Assembly: GCA_905116865.2 (NCBI GenBank)
Contig: CAJHNH020004891.1
Location: forward strand, 132,501 to 196,500
Direction of reading: 5' to 3'
Length of the DNA: 64,000 nucleotides
Source of the DNA: Candidula unifasciata
Taxonomy: Eukaryota; Mollusca; Gastropoda; Stylommatophora; Geomitridae
Shown here in pieces: positions 54,730-64,000 of this stretch. The position numbers and the translations under genes are program-made. The first letter of the stretch is position 1; each line of letters opens with the position of its first letter. Below the pieces are notes generated by a model that made no database searches, was not told where the DNA came from, and worked only from the letters and a program-made list of their open reading frames with translations.

Positions 54730-56740
54730 GTATGTGATCATGTAATTCATGCAGTACAAATGGACCTCCAGATTTTAGGCTGGAAAATTCAGAGTCTTTC
54801 CTGTGCCTACCGTTTGTAGTTTGTTCTTATGTTGTAGGTCGACACAAAGTTTTGAACATTTTTTAGGCCTGAAAATTGGACTTGCATGTCACAGTTCATG
54901 TTGAGCAGAATATATGGTGGTTCAGTGTTGTCTGTCTGTCTCACTGTTGAATCTGTGTTCTGTCTGTTGTGTTTTGTCTGTTCCAACCACAGACAGTTTT
55001 GTGTCTCTATGTGACTTGTTAAATTACTATGGGACCAAGTCTGGACACCAGGAAAGTAGTTTTTTAGCCTGTTACCTAATTACTAAAAGGTAAAAAAAAT
55101 TATTTAATTACTGTCCCATAGTATGTCTGGTTTGTACAATCTGTTAAAACAAATCCAGGTGGGGATATAAGGCGCTGTTTCACTGCCCCTCTCCGAGACA
55201 TTTTTTAAAAATCACTTTTCGGTTTAACTTTCTTACGGGATTTTTACAGGATTTTTCGTTGACCTATCTCTAACAATTTTATTGAAAGATCTTTACTGTA
55301 TTTCTACTTTAGTGATCTTTCATAGTGGACTTGAAATGTGATTTTGTTAACCAAGTCCTTTTTTGAAAGTTGCTTCTTTACATAATCTTTGTAGTGTGGG
55401 GTTCCTCTTTTTACTTTAGTTGTGCTCTCATCATTATTCTGTTGTGATGTATGTCACGCAGTACTGTCAGTTGAATCCTCCATTTTATTCTGTTCTATCA
55501 TTCCAGTCTGGCACCTATTTCATTGTCTGTCATTGGTTTACTCTTGGATGTCCTCACTTGATCCATGTGTTTCCCATTTCATTGACTGTTTTGTGATTGG
55601 TCTGCATTCCCTCAGAATGTGCCTGATTGGTGCTATAATAACTCTGTTGTGCACATATTTGTCTTTCTGCAATATCTGTGTTTTCCTGTGTCTTCCCTTG
55701 GATTTGTTATGAACCTCTTTCTCATCAGGCCTGGCTAATTATGCCTGTTCATGCAGGTTTTTGTGTAACTTACTCTGGTGAATCAGTACAGAACAGTTTA
55801 TGAATGTCTCTCCTCTTTTCCCACCCCTGCCTTAACAAAACCTGAATTATTGTTTTGAGGCCCAACTGACGTCTAACCAAACATTAGGGGGGGGGGGGGG
55901 GGTGTTGTTATAGCAGTCTGTGTGGTAATTCTGATGTTAAAAAAAAAATTACAATTTTCAGGTAACACAATGCCTGTTACTGCTTAAAAGTTAGAAAATC
56001 TCATATACGTGGCTAAAGTGTTGATTCTGATAGATGAAGAACTGCAATCACATCAAGTCGATTTCTGTTTGGGTTTTTATTTCTGACATGGCTAAGAAAG
56101 TGGGGGGTGTCTGTAAACAATAACTCTGTATGTCAGAGAGAATATTTTTGTTGGTCCCTGGGTTGGAGAACAATAGTATGGTTTGGAGAATATTTCAGAA
56201 TACAGTCGAGTCCACTTAAGTCGAAACTTGGATAAGTTGAATTTCGGTCAAGTCGACATTACCTGCTACGTCCCGATTTTTTCTTAGGTCCCTGTATACA
56301 TTTTTGTTCATGTCTCACCATTTGTTTTGGGGTTGTGAAACAGCACTAATAACTACCCTTTGCTGTGATTTTCATTTTTCTAAAACAGCTTCACTGGTGG
56401 CTGGTTACAATCTAGGAAGTAATTTTTATCATCGTCAGAGTTGTGTTAGGGAAAACCATCCCAGTCACCAGGTGCAACATTTTGGCTACATGTTGTAATA
56501 AATCTTTTTGACAAGAAAGTTGAGGCTAAGAAACATTTTTTTTGTTGTTGAAGAAAAACACAACTGGATTAAATAAATTGGAAAATATTATACACATTGT
56601 TTCTTGCTTTTATCGTCTTGCTGTTAAAATGTTGCTAAAGCAAGTTTTTAAAAAGGGAAAGAGAGAAGTGAAATTATTTGACTATTAAAGACACTTTAAT
56701 TTATTGTGTTATATGAGAATGTTGAAAGTATACTATGCCC
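54730..56740. other. intergenic, no gene recognised
   Basis: Contains a G-run near 55889 and a pogo/Tigger-like end at about 56204-56260 (ACAGTCGAGTCCACTTAAGT then CGAAACTTGGATAAG); its partner end was not found. Confidence 0.4.
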
Positions 56741-57245
56741 TTCATCATCTGCTCAAGTCAAAGTATCTGTCTTGCAGCACCAAGATCAGAATATATAAAA
56801 CGTTAAGACCAGTCGTTTTATATGGCTCTGAAACTTGGAGCACAACTAAAAGGGATGACGCCTTATTATAGGTTTTTGGAAACCGAGTTTTACGATGTTT
56901 CTTTGGACCCATCAAAGATGCAAACAGTGGGGAATGAAGAGTGAGAAGCAATAATGAAATCCATAATCTGTATAAAAAAAAAACACTGGCCGCATGCAAG
57001 CTTAATAAACTGAAATGGTTGGGGCATATTAAAAGAATGACAGAAGTAAACATTGTATACACAAGGAGGATAAATGTTCGCAGACCAAGAAGAAAATGGA
57101 GAGATAATGTCCAGAAAGACCTGCAAACACTTGTATCACCAACTGGAAAGAGCATGCCAACCAGAGAGATGAATGGAGGCGGGTTATGTCTGCAGCAATG
57201 AACCTCAAGGGCTCTGAATGCTGAAGAAAGAAAAGCACTGCCTAC
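56740..57245 (+). mobile_element. RTE-like LINE 3' fragment
   Basis: In shifting frames the + strand reads VVLYGSETWSTTKRDD, VLRCFFGPIKDANSG, then KLNKLKWLGHIKRMTEVNIV, NVRRPRRKWRDNVQKDLQTL and a short end. This is the tail downstream of the reverse transcriptase in RTE-type LINEs. An in-frame TAA and frameshifts show it is dead. A 60-bp relative of its middle part recurs at 57700-57760. Confidence 0.75.
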
Positions 57246-57699
57246 TTATAACTGTCTGAAACTCTGCCCTTAGAAACTAGAAGCAAAAGACTCAAATTCC
57301 AGTTGTCCAACAAAAATCCCAAATTTGATCCCTTTTCAGCTGCCCGGAGGAAGGAAGGTTCCTTGGCTATCTTATTTGGTTTCCTTTTATTTGTGGTGTG
57401 TAGTCACACCTGATATTCCGGTTCTTTGCTTCCTAAGTCCAGTGTGCTGCTTAAGGTTTTTGGGTCTGGTCTGGCCCAGTTCTCTTGGTATCAGTAGCTG
57501 TGGGCTGATTGTTGCTGGTGCTTGGTTTACCTTGTGCTGATCGCTGCGCTGGTGCACTATTGCTGCTTGGTTGCCGTTCTGTAAAGCCACCGGGAAAAGC
57601 CAAACACCAGACCAGGATATAACATCTCCAACAATGTTCCTTTTTTAGGACAACCAGGGCCGTCACAATCTGTTGTTGTGATTAGCCCCCTTTTTTTAA

Positions 57700-57760
57700 T
57701 GATGATTCTTTGGACCCATCAAAGATGCAAACAGTGGTGAATGGAGAATGAGAAAACCTA
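57700..57760 (+). repeat. second fragment of the same LINE tail
   Basis: TTCTTTGGACCCATCAAAGA followed by GCAAACAGTGGTGAATGGAG closely matches 56899-56940. Confidence 0.75.
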
Positions 57761-57913
57761 ATCGGGGCCAGTATTTATAAATACGCAGACAAACCTACAG
57801 TCGAGAAGCTTGACCCCATTGCACCGGGTGTTATCCCTTTATAGCTCGGTGTCTCCGCAGAACGGTTATCTGAGGTTAAAGGTTTAAACGACAAATCAAC
57901 ATCATGCATAGCT

Positions 57914-58195
57914 GCAACTGACGGGTCCTGCTGCTGACATCATCGGGTCGGGCTAACCATGCGTTAACGCAGCGGTTCTCAAACAAGAAATAAATAGACA
58001 GTGGCGAGGGAAGACACCTTAAATTTTAACTAAGTATCTACATGCCTTTAATAATTTCACAATAGTTAGCCGACTTTTATTGATTATTTCCACGACACTC
58101 CTGGCATACTCTCGCGGCACCCAGTTTGAGAGCCTCTGCTTTAACACATCGTTAGCCCGATCTGGTGACGTAAGCAGCACGGCCCGTCAGCTGGA
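57914..58195. mobile_element. foldback element split by a hAT insertion
   Basis: Outer arms CTGACGGGTCCTGCTGCTGA...TCGGGCTAAC (57919-57956) and GTTAGCCCGATC...GGCCCGTCAG (58151-58190) are imperfect reverse complements of about 40 bp. With the inner 169-bp hAT-like piece removed they would meet almost directly, so they formed one long palindrome. Confidence 0.65.
57970..58138. mobile_element. 169-bp hAT MITE
   Basis: Terminal inverted repeat CAGCGGTTCTCAAAC / GTTTGAGAGCCTCTG, typical of hAT. Flanked by CGTTAACG and CTTTAACA, 6 of 8 bases identical, as an old 8-bp target duplication. Too short to code. Confidence 0.75.
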
Positions 58196-58651
58196 GCCAG
58201 ACTTTCTGCAGTGACCGGGTTGTAGATTTAGCCATCTTGTTGCTTTACGTGTTGTGGACACACCATTCTTGGAGTGGATTGTGAATCGAAATGCTGGATT
58301 TGTGTATTGTGGACACAGCCTTCTTTAAGTATATTCAACTGTATTGTGATTGGGGTGTATTTATAAAATTGCGTTTCTTCTGGAGAAGGCGATGTGAAAA
58401 ACATATATAAGCCCTAGAAAGATACCAATGCTCGCACAGGCAAAGTTAATGCATAAGGCAGATATGCCAACACTAACAGTCTTTTACCAGAATTACAGCC
58501 CACTATTGATGCAAGCAGTCAGTTACGAAATCAGGTACTGCACTCGCAATACTGCATAAGCATATGCTATTCGAAATGCTTAATCTCTCAGAAAATTCTG
58601 GCGGCTCCACCAAAAGATGAAAGCAAAGACGGAGGCAAACAAACCTCTGTT

Positions 58652-58966
58652 ATGCCCGAGCTAAAGATGGACAACGGGGTGGTGTTAAAATCGGATAAAG
58701 ACAAAGGGGAGGCTATCCTGCACAGATTTCTCCTGCAGACGGAAAAGAAAGACAGGGAAGATAGGGAGCAGATGAAACAGAATTTACATGATATCCAGAT
58801 GGCTGAAATCGAGGAAGACGATGATACAGTATACATCTCAACGGACTGCATCAAAGCAACACTGAAGACCTGTCCAGACACAGCTCCAGGTCCTGATGGC
58901 ATTAGATACAGCGACTTCAAAAGCCTCGATATGACAGATATGGATGAACTATCCACGATTTTTTAA
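58652..58966 (+). pseudogene. LINE ORF2 segment before the reverse transcriptase
   Basis: Encodes a charged stretch ending TCPDTAPGPDGIRYSDFKSL. The APGPDGI block is the conserved start of LINE reverse transcriptase domains. The frame runs open from about 58457. It ends in TAA created by one extra T; without it the frame would continue into the next segment. Confidence 0.75.
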
Positions 58967-60218
58967 CAACACCATGAAAACTGGCATTATTCCTGATGAC
59001 TGGCTCCACAGCTATCTCAGACCAGTTCCTAAGCCAGGAAAAGACCACACGAGAATAAATGGCTATAGGATCATAACACTTCAGAACACGGTAGGAAAAC
59101 TCATGGAAAAAATCGTTGCCAGAACGTTAACCCAAAAATTAGAGTCGGGTGGTCTATTCCCCGCTACACTAGGTGGTTACCGACCAGGAAGAGATACATG
59201 GTGCAATGCTGCAGTATTTGCTTACGACACATACGAGGGTTTCCAGGAGGGAATGGAAACTGCTGCAGCCGCTATTGACTTAGAAGATGCGTACAACAGC
59301 GTCCCATACAACATGCTCATCAGACTGCTGTTGGATATGCAGATAGAGACAAAGTTGGTCAACTGGATCGCAGCAGCGTTTTTTGAAAGAACAGTGTCGC
59401 TTCGATGTGGTAAATGGGCATCCGAACCTCAACGAGTCCTAATGGGTCTGCCACAGGGATCACCACTGTCGCCTGTGCTCTTCAATGTGTACACAGCAGG
59501 AGTCACTAGTGCACAACGCGTAGGTCTAGGTAGAACAATGTCGTATGCAGATGATATTCTTGTTTACCGTCGAGGTAAAAACAGGCAGGAAATTACAACC
59601 ACACTACAACACGAACTGGACAGACCTAGTGAGTGGTGCCAGGAATCAAGAGCTCAAGTGAACCCGTCCAAAGCCTCCTTAACATGGTTCTCTCTAAATA
59701 CTCACATCGTCAATACACCAACGCCAGTCGTAAACATATGTGGTGTGGACATCGAGAGAACGGACACCATGAAATACCTGGGTATGACATTTGACAGATG
59801 CTTGTCATACAAATGCCACGTAGACAACGTCATACTTAGAGCCAGAAAAGGTCTGACAGCACTCAAGGTGCTAGCAGCAGCTGATATTGAACAACGCCTA
59901 CTTTTCCTTCTCTATCAAGGGCTTGTGCTTAGCGTCATTGACTATGGTCTTGGCCTCCTCACTGTCAGCAAAACCCAGCTAGAAAGACTGGACCGAGTAC
60001 AAAATGAGGCCATGAGACTCATACTCGGCTGCACAAAAGACACCTCCTGTAACGCCATGCGTTATGTCCTGGGTTTGCCGACGATGACTAGCAGATACAA
60101 AGTGGCACAAGTCAAGGCTTACATGAGGGTATCGGCAGACGCTAACCACCCATTGCACAAAGCTATATACAAAAGGAACGCGTCTCAAAAGAGGCCGCTC
60201 TTGGATGGCAAAGGCTGA
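58944..60218 (+). pseudogene. LINE reverse transcriptase domain
   Basis: 424 residues with motif 1/2 RPVPKPGKDHTRINGYRIIT, motif A AIDLEDAYNSV, motif B GLPQGSPLSP and catalytic YADD (59544-59555), then a thumb-like region. The catalytic residues are intact, so the domain decayed only by frameshifts at its two borders. The first codons before FNNTMKTG are a shifted read of the previous segment. Confidence 0.88.
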
Positions 60219-61077
60219 GAATTTGATCCAGCAGGTATGTGACCTACGCGTTATCAGGCACGGAAAAGAATGGATGAATACACCAGTAGACATGCATGGC
60301 AACTCTAAGGTTGTCATCACACTAGGAAGGTACTGTCGGGATCAGATTCCTGCGGCCATAGACACAGAAGTAAGGGAACTGATAGATCAGCATTCAGACC
60401 CAGAAGATATCATCATCTACACAGATGGGTCCGTGAAGCGCGGATCAAGGTCAGCATGGGCATACACAGCGCAAAGAAGGGGGAAAACAATACATGAGGA
60501 CAGCGGCGCTTACCAGACAACCACGTCAAGCATGACCATGGAAATAGCCGCTGCTTCTAGAGCTTTAGCATGGGTATCCGAGCAAACCGCCAAACAAGCA
60601 GTAATTGTCTCAGACTCAATGAATATGTTTCAGAAAATAGCAACAGGCAGTATGAGCTCTGAATGGATAGAAAGCATTCGGAAATCGCACTTAACTTCCG
60701 TAACCTGGATCTACACACCGGGTCATGCGGGCGTAAAGGGAAATGAGCGAGCGGACCAACTGGCAAGCACAGCACTAATGATTGCGGGAAAAAGCATGGA
60801 CAGAGCAGATATCGTTAACGCTGTACGTACTGGGCTAGTGGATAATATCGAATCCCTGACACTAACACGATTGCGTGACATGGGAGTTAAGCATGGTGAA
60901 GCACGTCTTTGCCGTCTGCGAGGCCCAGAAAGGAGACAATATAACCAGCTTCTCATGGGGACAATTAGTAGAAGTACTTTGGAGTGGCTGCTGCTTCGGA
61001 GGACTGCGCACGCATGGGTATGCCCAATGTGCAGTGACGTCGATTGTGATAACAAAACACAAAATAACATTTTGTAG
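60205..61077 (+). pseudogene. LINE RNase H domain and C-terminus
   Basis: Contains YTDGSVKRGSRSAWAY, the glutamate in TMEIAAASRALAW, VIVSDSMNMFQ and HAGVKGNERADQLAS, i.e. the D-E-D-D set of RNase H1 folds. It ends with a Cys/His-like CPMCSDVDCDN stretch. The start overlaps the end of the RT segment in a different frame. Confidence 0.85.
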
Positions 61078-61339
61078 GAAGTCGGCATTCCGAAACCCAA
61101 GTTCAAGGTGTCTCCTTCGTGCCAAAGAACTGCATGGCTGTTGGGTGAACAGTCGTTAACGAAGGCAGTCAGGTCGTTGTAGGGGCGACGCCTGCTGGTG
61201 GATGTAATGTCCTAAGTCCCTTTCCCAGCTAATAGTGAGGGTACTGCTGGGGTGACCATTTGTTAACCCCTCACATAATGCTTCAAGTCACAGTGAACAC
61301 TAGGCACGACCACTTTTTTTTTTTTTTTTAAGCCGTGGC

Positions 61340-62113
61340 AGTTCTGCCAGGCGGTGGCCGTTGCATTTTTGCTCCATTTGTAGACTGGAAGGATATAGTT
61401 TCGTCACCCAGCTTCTGAGCTGAGTGCATGGTGTGACACTGTGAGCTACGAGTGTTTTTCGTTGGTACAGGAGCGGAGCAACAATGGGGTGACCCGTTTG
61501 CTATGATGCTAAAACTAGGATTACCAGATTACCAGATTATTCGAAATGTAATCAGCCACCACCATTTCTGGTGCAGCTCACAACACAAAGTCGTCGTGGT
61601 CACACACATACAAACGTCTTATATGAAACCTATATCTCACATTGTCGCACCAAGCACTCAGTTCAGTAGCTTAGGACCTCTGGTCTAAAATGAAGAATCT
61701 GCATCCACAAGCCGCGGCTAGAAACAAATGACTTTTCAGAACGTCAGCGGTCAGGCCACTAGACACAGCATAGGACCGTAGGTTGATGAGTGAAATCAAG
61801 TGTTGTTTACTAGCGATGTTAAATGACGTGTACAAGTTTGAGAACCATTGGGTTTTTATTTGCTTTATCGAATTTAACCTAAATTGGGGGAGGGGGGAAT
61901 TAGCTGCTAAGTACGGAAAGTTCAAGAACTCGTTATTTGGTCGAATGTCACCTCGACACTGCGTTTATAGCTGTGTTTGTTCTGCTTGAGAAGGTGTCAA
62001 TGTTCTTTCTATAGCCCATGTCGTTTGGCTTTAGGAGTCATATCTATACACAGCCTTCTGTCTCATGTATTTGTAATTATTTCTAACACTTCAAACATTC
62101 CAGAAGCACTCTC

Positions 62114-62174
<61 letters not shown>

Positions 62175-63000
62175 CATTTCCCCTTTAATGTACCTTTCCA
62201 AGCGTCCTGACGTATTCAAGTTTTTTTCTCATTTTTTGTTGTTGATACCGTTACTGCCTCAATTTTTAGAGGTGTAAGCAGGAAGGCCTTTGAGTCAGGG
62301 GATGTGTGGCCACACGGTCAGTGCTGTCGCCAACGACTGTACAGGTTTGGGTTTTACAACACCCTTCCCCCAACCTCCCAACCTAACCAGGACAGAAAAA
62401 AGGTATCTGCCACCCAGTACTGCTGTCACCTCTCCTAGGATTCGTAACTGGAAGGAACTCTCGCAAGAGAGACAACTCAGCGTTCTTAACGGTTCGACCA
62501 GACGCGCTGCCTCTTTCTCATCGACGTGACGAAAGAATGTACGAGTAGATTCTCTGCCCCTTCTGTCGTGGTTAATCAGTTCACTCTTGAGTTAATTTCC
62601 ATCAAGACAACTTTGTCCTCCTTTATCTGTCTTCTCACTGATACCAGGTTGCAGCCCAGTTTTCTGGTCTTTATTACTTCAACTTCATTACTCCATTTAT
62701 CTGTCCAGGTTCTTATCACTCATCTATAAAACCATATCTCTTCCGCTTTTACATTATTTATCGTCGACCTGGTCACCCATTGGCTAGCCGGCAGACGAAT
62801 TCGTCCTCGATCGGGACATTTTTTGGGTGTCTCTTGATCATATCAACACTGCAAGAGTTCTTTTCATGGCTACTTGGTAGCGAGCAATGTTAAGCCATTT
62901 AATATGGCGCAAATAAACCTAGTCACAATTATAACCAAAAATTCCCCCTTTTCTCTCATAGCAAGGCAAGGTTTCCACATAACTGTTCATGTAATCAGCT
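61340..63000. other. non-coding, repeat-bearing sequence
   Basis: Includes (CT)n at 62108-62171 and a possible tRNA-like SINE relative on the minus strand around 62380-62520. I recognise no gene. Confidence 0.45.
62108..62171. repeat. (CT)n microsatellite
   Basis: About 60 bp of CT dinucleotides with one TTT interruption. Confidence 0.95.
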
Positions 63001-63004
63001 AAAT

Positions 63005-63103
63005 AAACTACTGGACGTAAATTTGCCTAGAAAAACCACACAACAGCCAGAAGCTGTTGGGGTTGGTTCTGCAACGTCCTGTAAAGGATTCGCAACTAAA
63101 CTT
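63005..63103 (+). repeat. SINE tail fragment
   Basis: ACTACTGGACGTAAATTTGC, CCACACAACAGCCAGAAGCT and AACGTCCTGTAAAGGATTCG match the SINE at 19888-20110; the tRNA-like head is absent. Confidence 0.7.
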
Positions 63104-63444
63104 AATCAGCTAAATATCCATGATAAACTTCCATATTTTATCAGCATTGGAGCTACATAGTTCTACAAAATTCTCTTTCTCAGCTTAATTGACAGATTGC
63201 TTAGAATACTCTTTAGTTTATGAAATGCTGCCTTTGGTTGAGCTATTCCATATTTAATTTCGGTAATACATCTCCTATCTGCTGTCACTTGGTTACCCAA
63301 GCCAACAAACGTATTAGATTGCTCCAGAGCTGTCCCATTTTCTTGGAGGGCATACCTGGCGTGAGTGCAGCTAGTTACAAACTTGCCAGGGGTCTTCGTT
63401 TGTCTCGCTACCTGAAGGTTTTGGGTTCTTCTTCCTCTTCGCGT

Positions 63445-63715
63445 TTATCAGATGTAAACTCTGGCGGAAAATTCTGGTTGTTCATCCACTTCTGGACTTT
63501 AGCCTTGTTCCAGAACCTGAGTGCTGCATGCACATCAGTTTTACATTTCAGATTTTTTTGTGTGTAGAATGTATGTTCGTTGCCTCTCAAGCAGATTATC
63601 TCCAACTCTGAAGGAAACTCCTAATTAGTCGACTCTTACGACATGCTTGTTACGGGGCGGTTGGTCTGTTCTTGTGTACCCAATAGTAGGTCCCCAGAAT
63701 GCACACGACGAGAAG
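63445..63715 (+). repeat. family-D dispersed repeat copy (near full length)
   Basis: GATGTAAACTCTGGCGGAAA, CTTGTTCCAGAACCTGAGTG, AAACTCCTAATTAGTCGACT, TTACGACATGCTTG and GGTCCCCAGAATGCACACGA in order; the best single copy for building a consensus. Confidence 0.65.
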
Positions 63716-63894
63716 GTCTTGGGTTCGTTTCAGTCTATAGCGTTCGGTTTACGAGTGCATTTTTTTAACGGAGATCCATGGGGGATCGTCTGTAGAGCAA
63801 CGGAGTTCGTGCTTTATAATATGCTCTCTGCAGACCAGCCGTTGCGTGGAAGTAGACCGAGGCACGTGGGATAAAACCTGTTGCGACGAAGCTG

Positions 63895-64000
63895 TTTTTT
63901 TTTTTTTTTTTTTTTTTTTTTTGACGTTAGATTAAATTATCATCGCTTAAATTATTACGACTATATAGTAGAACCTCAGTTCTTAAGCTTAATTCGCAGT
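63895..64000. other. poly-T then a possible pogo-like element end
   Basis: A T-run of about 30 is followed near 63966 by ATAGTAGAACCTCAGTTCTT, which resembles ends of Tigger/pogo-like elements. The window stops here. Confidence 0.3.

Larger units (their letters stand above)
58560..61340 (+). mobile_element. 5'-truncated, frameshifted non-LTR retrotransposon (RT + RNase H)
   Basis: Three consecutive frames make one ORF2-like protein: an N-terminal piece (58562-58966), the reverse transcriptase (58944-60218) and the RNase H (60205-61077). No AP endonuclease domain is present, so the copy is 5' truncated. An extra T in the T-run at 58960-58965 and a second shift near 60210 break the frame. An encoded RNase H points to the I/Jockey-like group of LINEs. 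About 260 bp of 3' UTR follows before a T-run at 61313-61330. Confidence 0.85.

Overview
The window is animal nuclear DNA. It holds one recognisable protein-coding gene, split into ten coding exons by GT-AG introns, set in AT-rich sequence full of SINEs, short DNA transposons, decayed LINEs, long homopolymers and minisatellites. The encoded helicase reads like a lophotrochozoan DDX6, so a mollusc, probably a gastropod, is my best guess. That placement is inference.

Layout. 1-5027 is repeat-rich upstream sequence with a foldback repeat (866-1071), one copy of a 691-bp repeat (1136-1826) and a short piggyBac-type element with TTAA target duplications (2640-4195). 5028-34647 is the DDX6/Me31B-type DEAD-box helicase gene on the + strand; joining the exons gives 1,407 nt, a 468-residue protein with every helicase motif. 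34648 to about 38770 is probably its long 3' UTR. From there to about 56700 I see no convincing gene, only microsatellites, a 54-bp minisatellite of 28 units (47103-48628), a 25-bp minisatellite (50037-50755) and hAT-like short elements. 56740-61340 holds a LINE tail, a foldback element split by a small hAT element, and a non-LTR retrotransposon with reverse transcriptase and RNase H broken by two frameshifts. 61340-64000 is mostly dispersed repeats.

The most interesting content is in DDX6 introns 7 and 8. They carry about 35 copies of an ~84-nt unit with the full layout of a C/D-box snoRNA: a 9-bp terminal stem, C box, D' box, C' box and D box. The D' guide CCAGTTCTGCTT is complementary to the conserved 28S rRNA segment AAGCAGAACTGG, the target of vertebrate SNORD38 (U38). 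About 17 copies look intact, about 7 keep the guide but have altered C or D boxes, and about 11 are mutated or truncated. This looks like a large local expansion of a housekeeping rRNA-methylation guide inside a helicase host gene, with birth-and-death turnover, at least three subfamilies and higher-order duplication of the spacers.

Splicing of the DDX6 transcript would release introns from which the snoRNAs could be processed, so helicase and guide RNAs would share one promoter. Every functional statement about the snoRNAs rests on sequence features and knowledge of the family; no expression evidence is available here.
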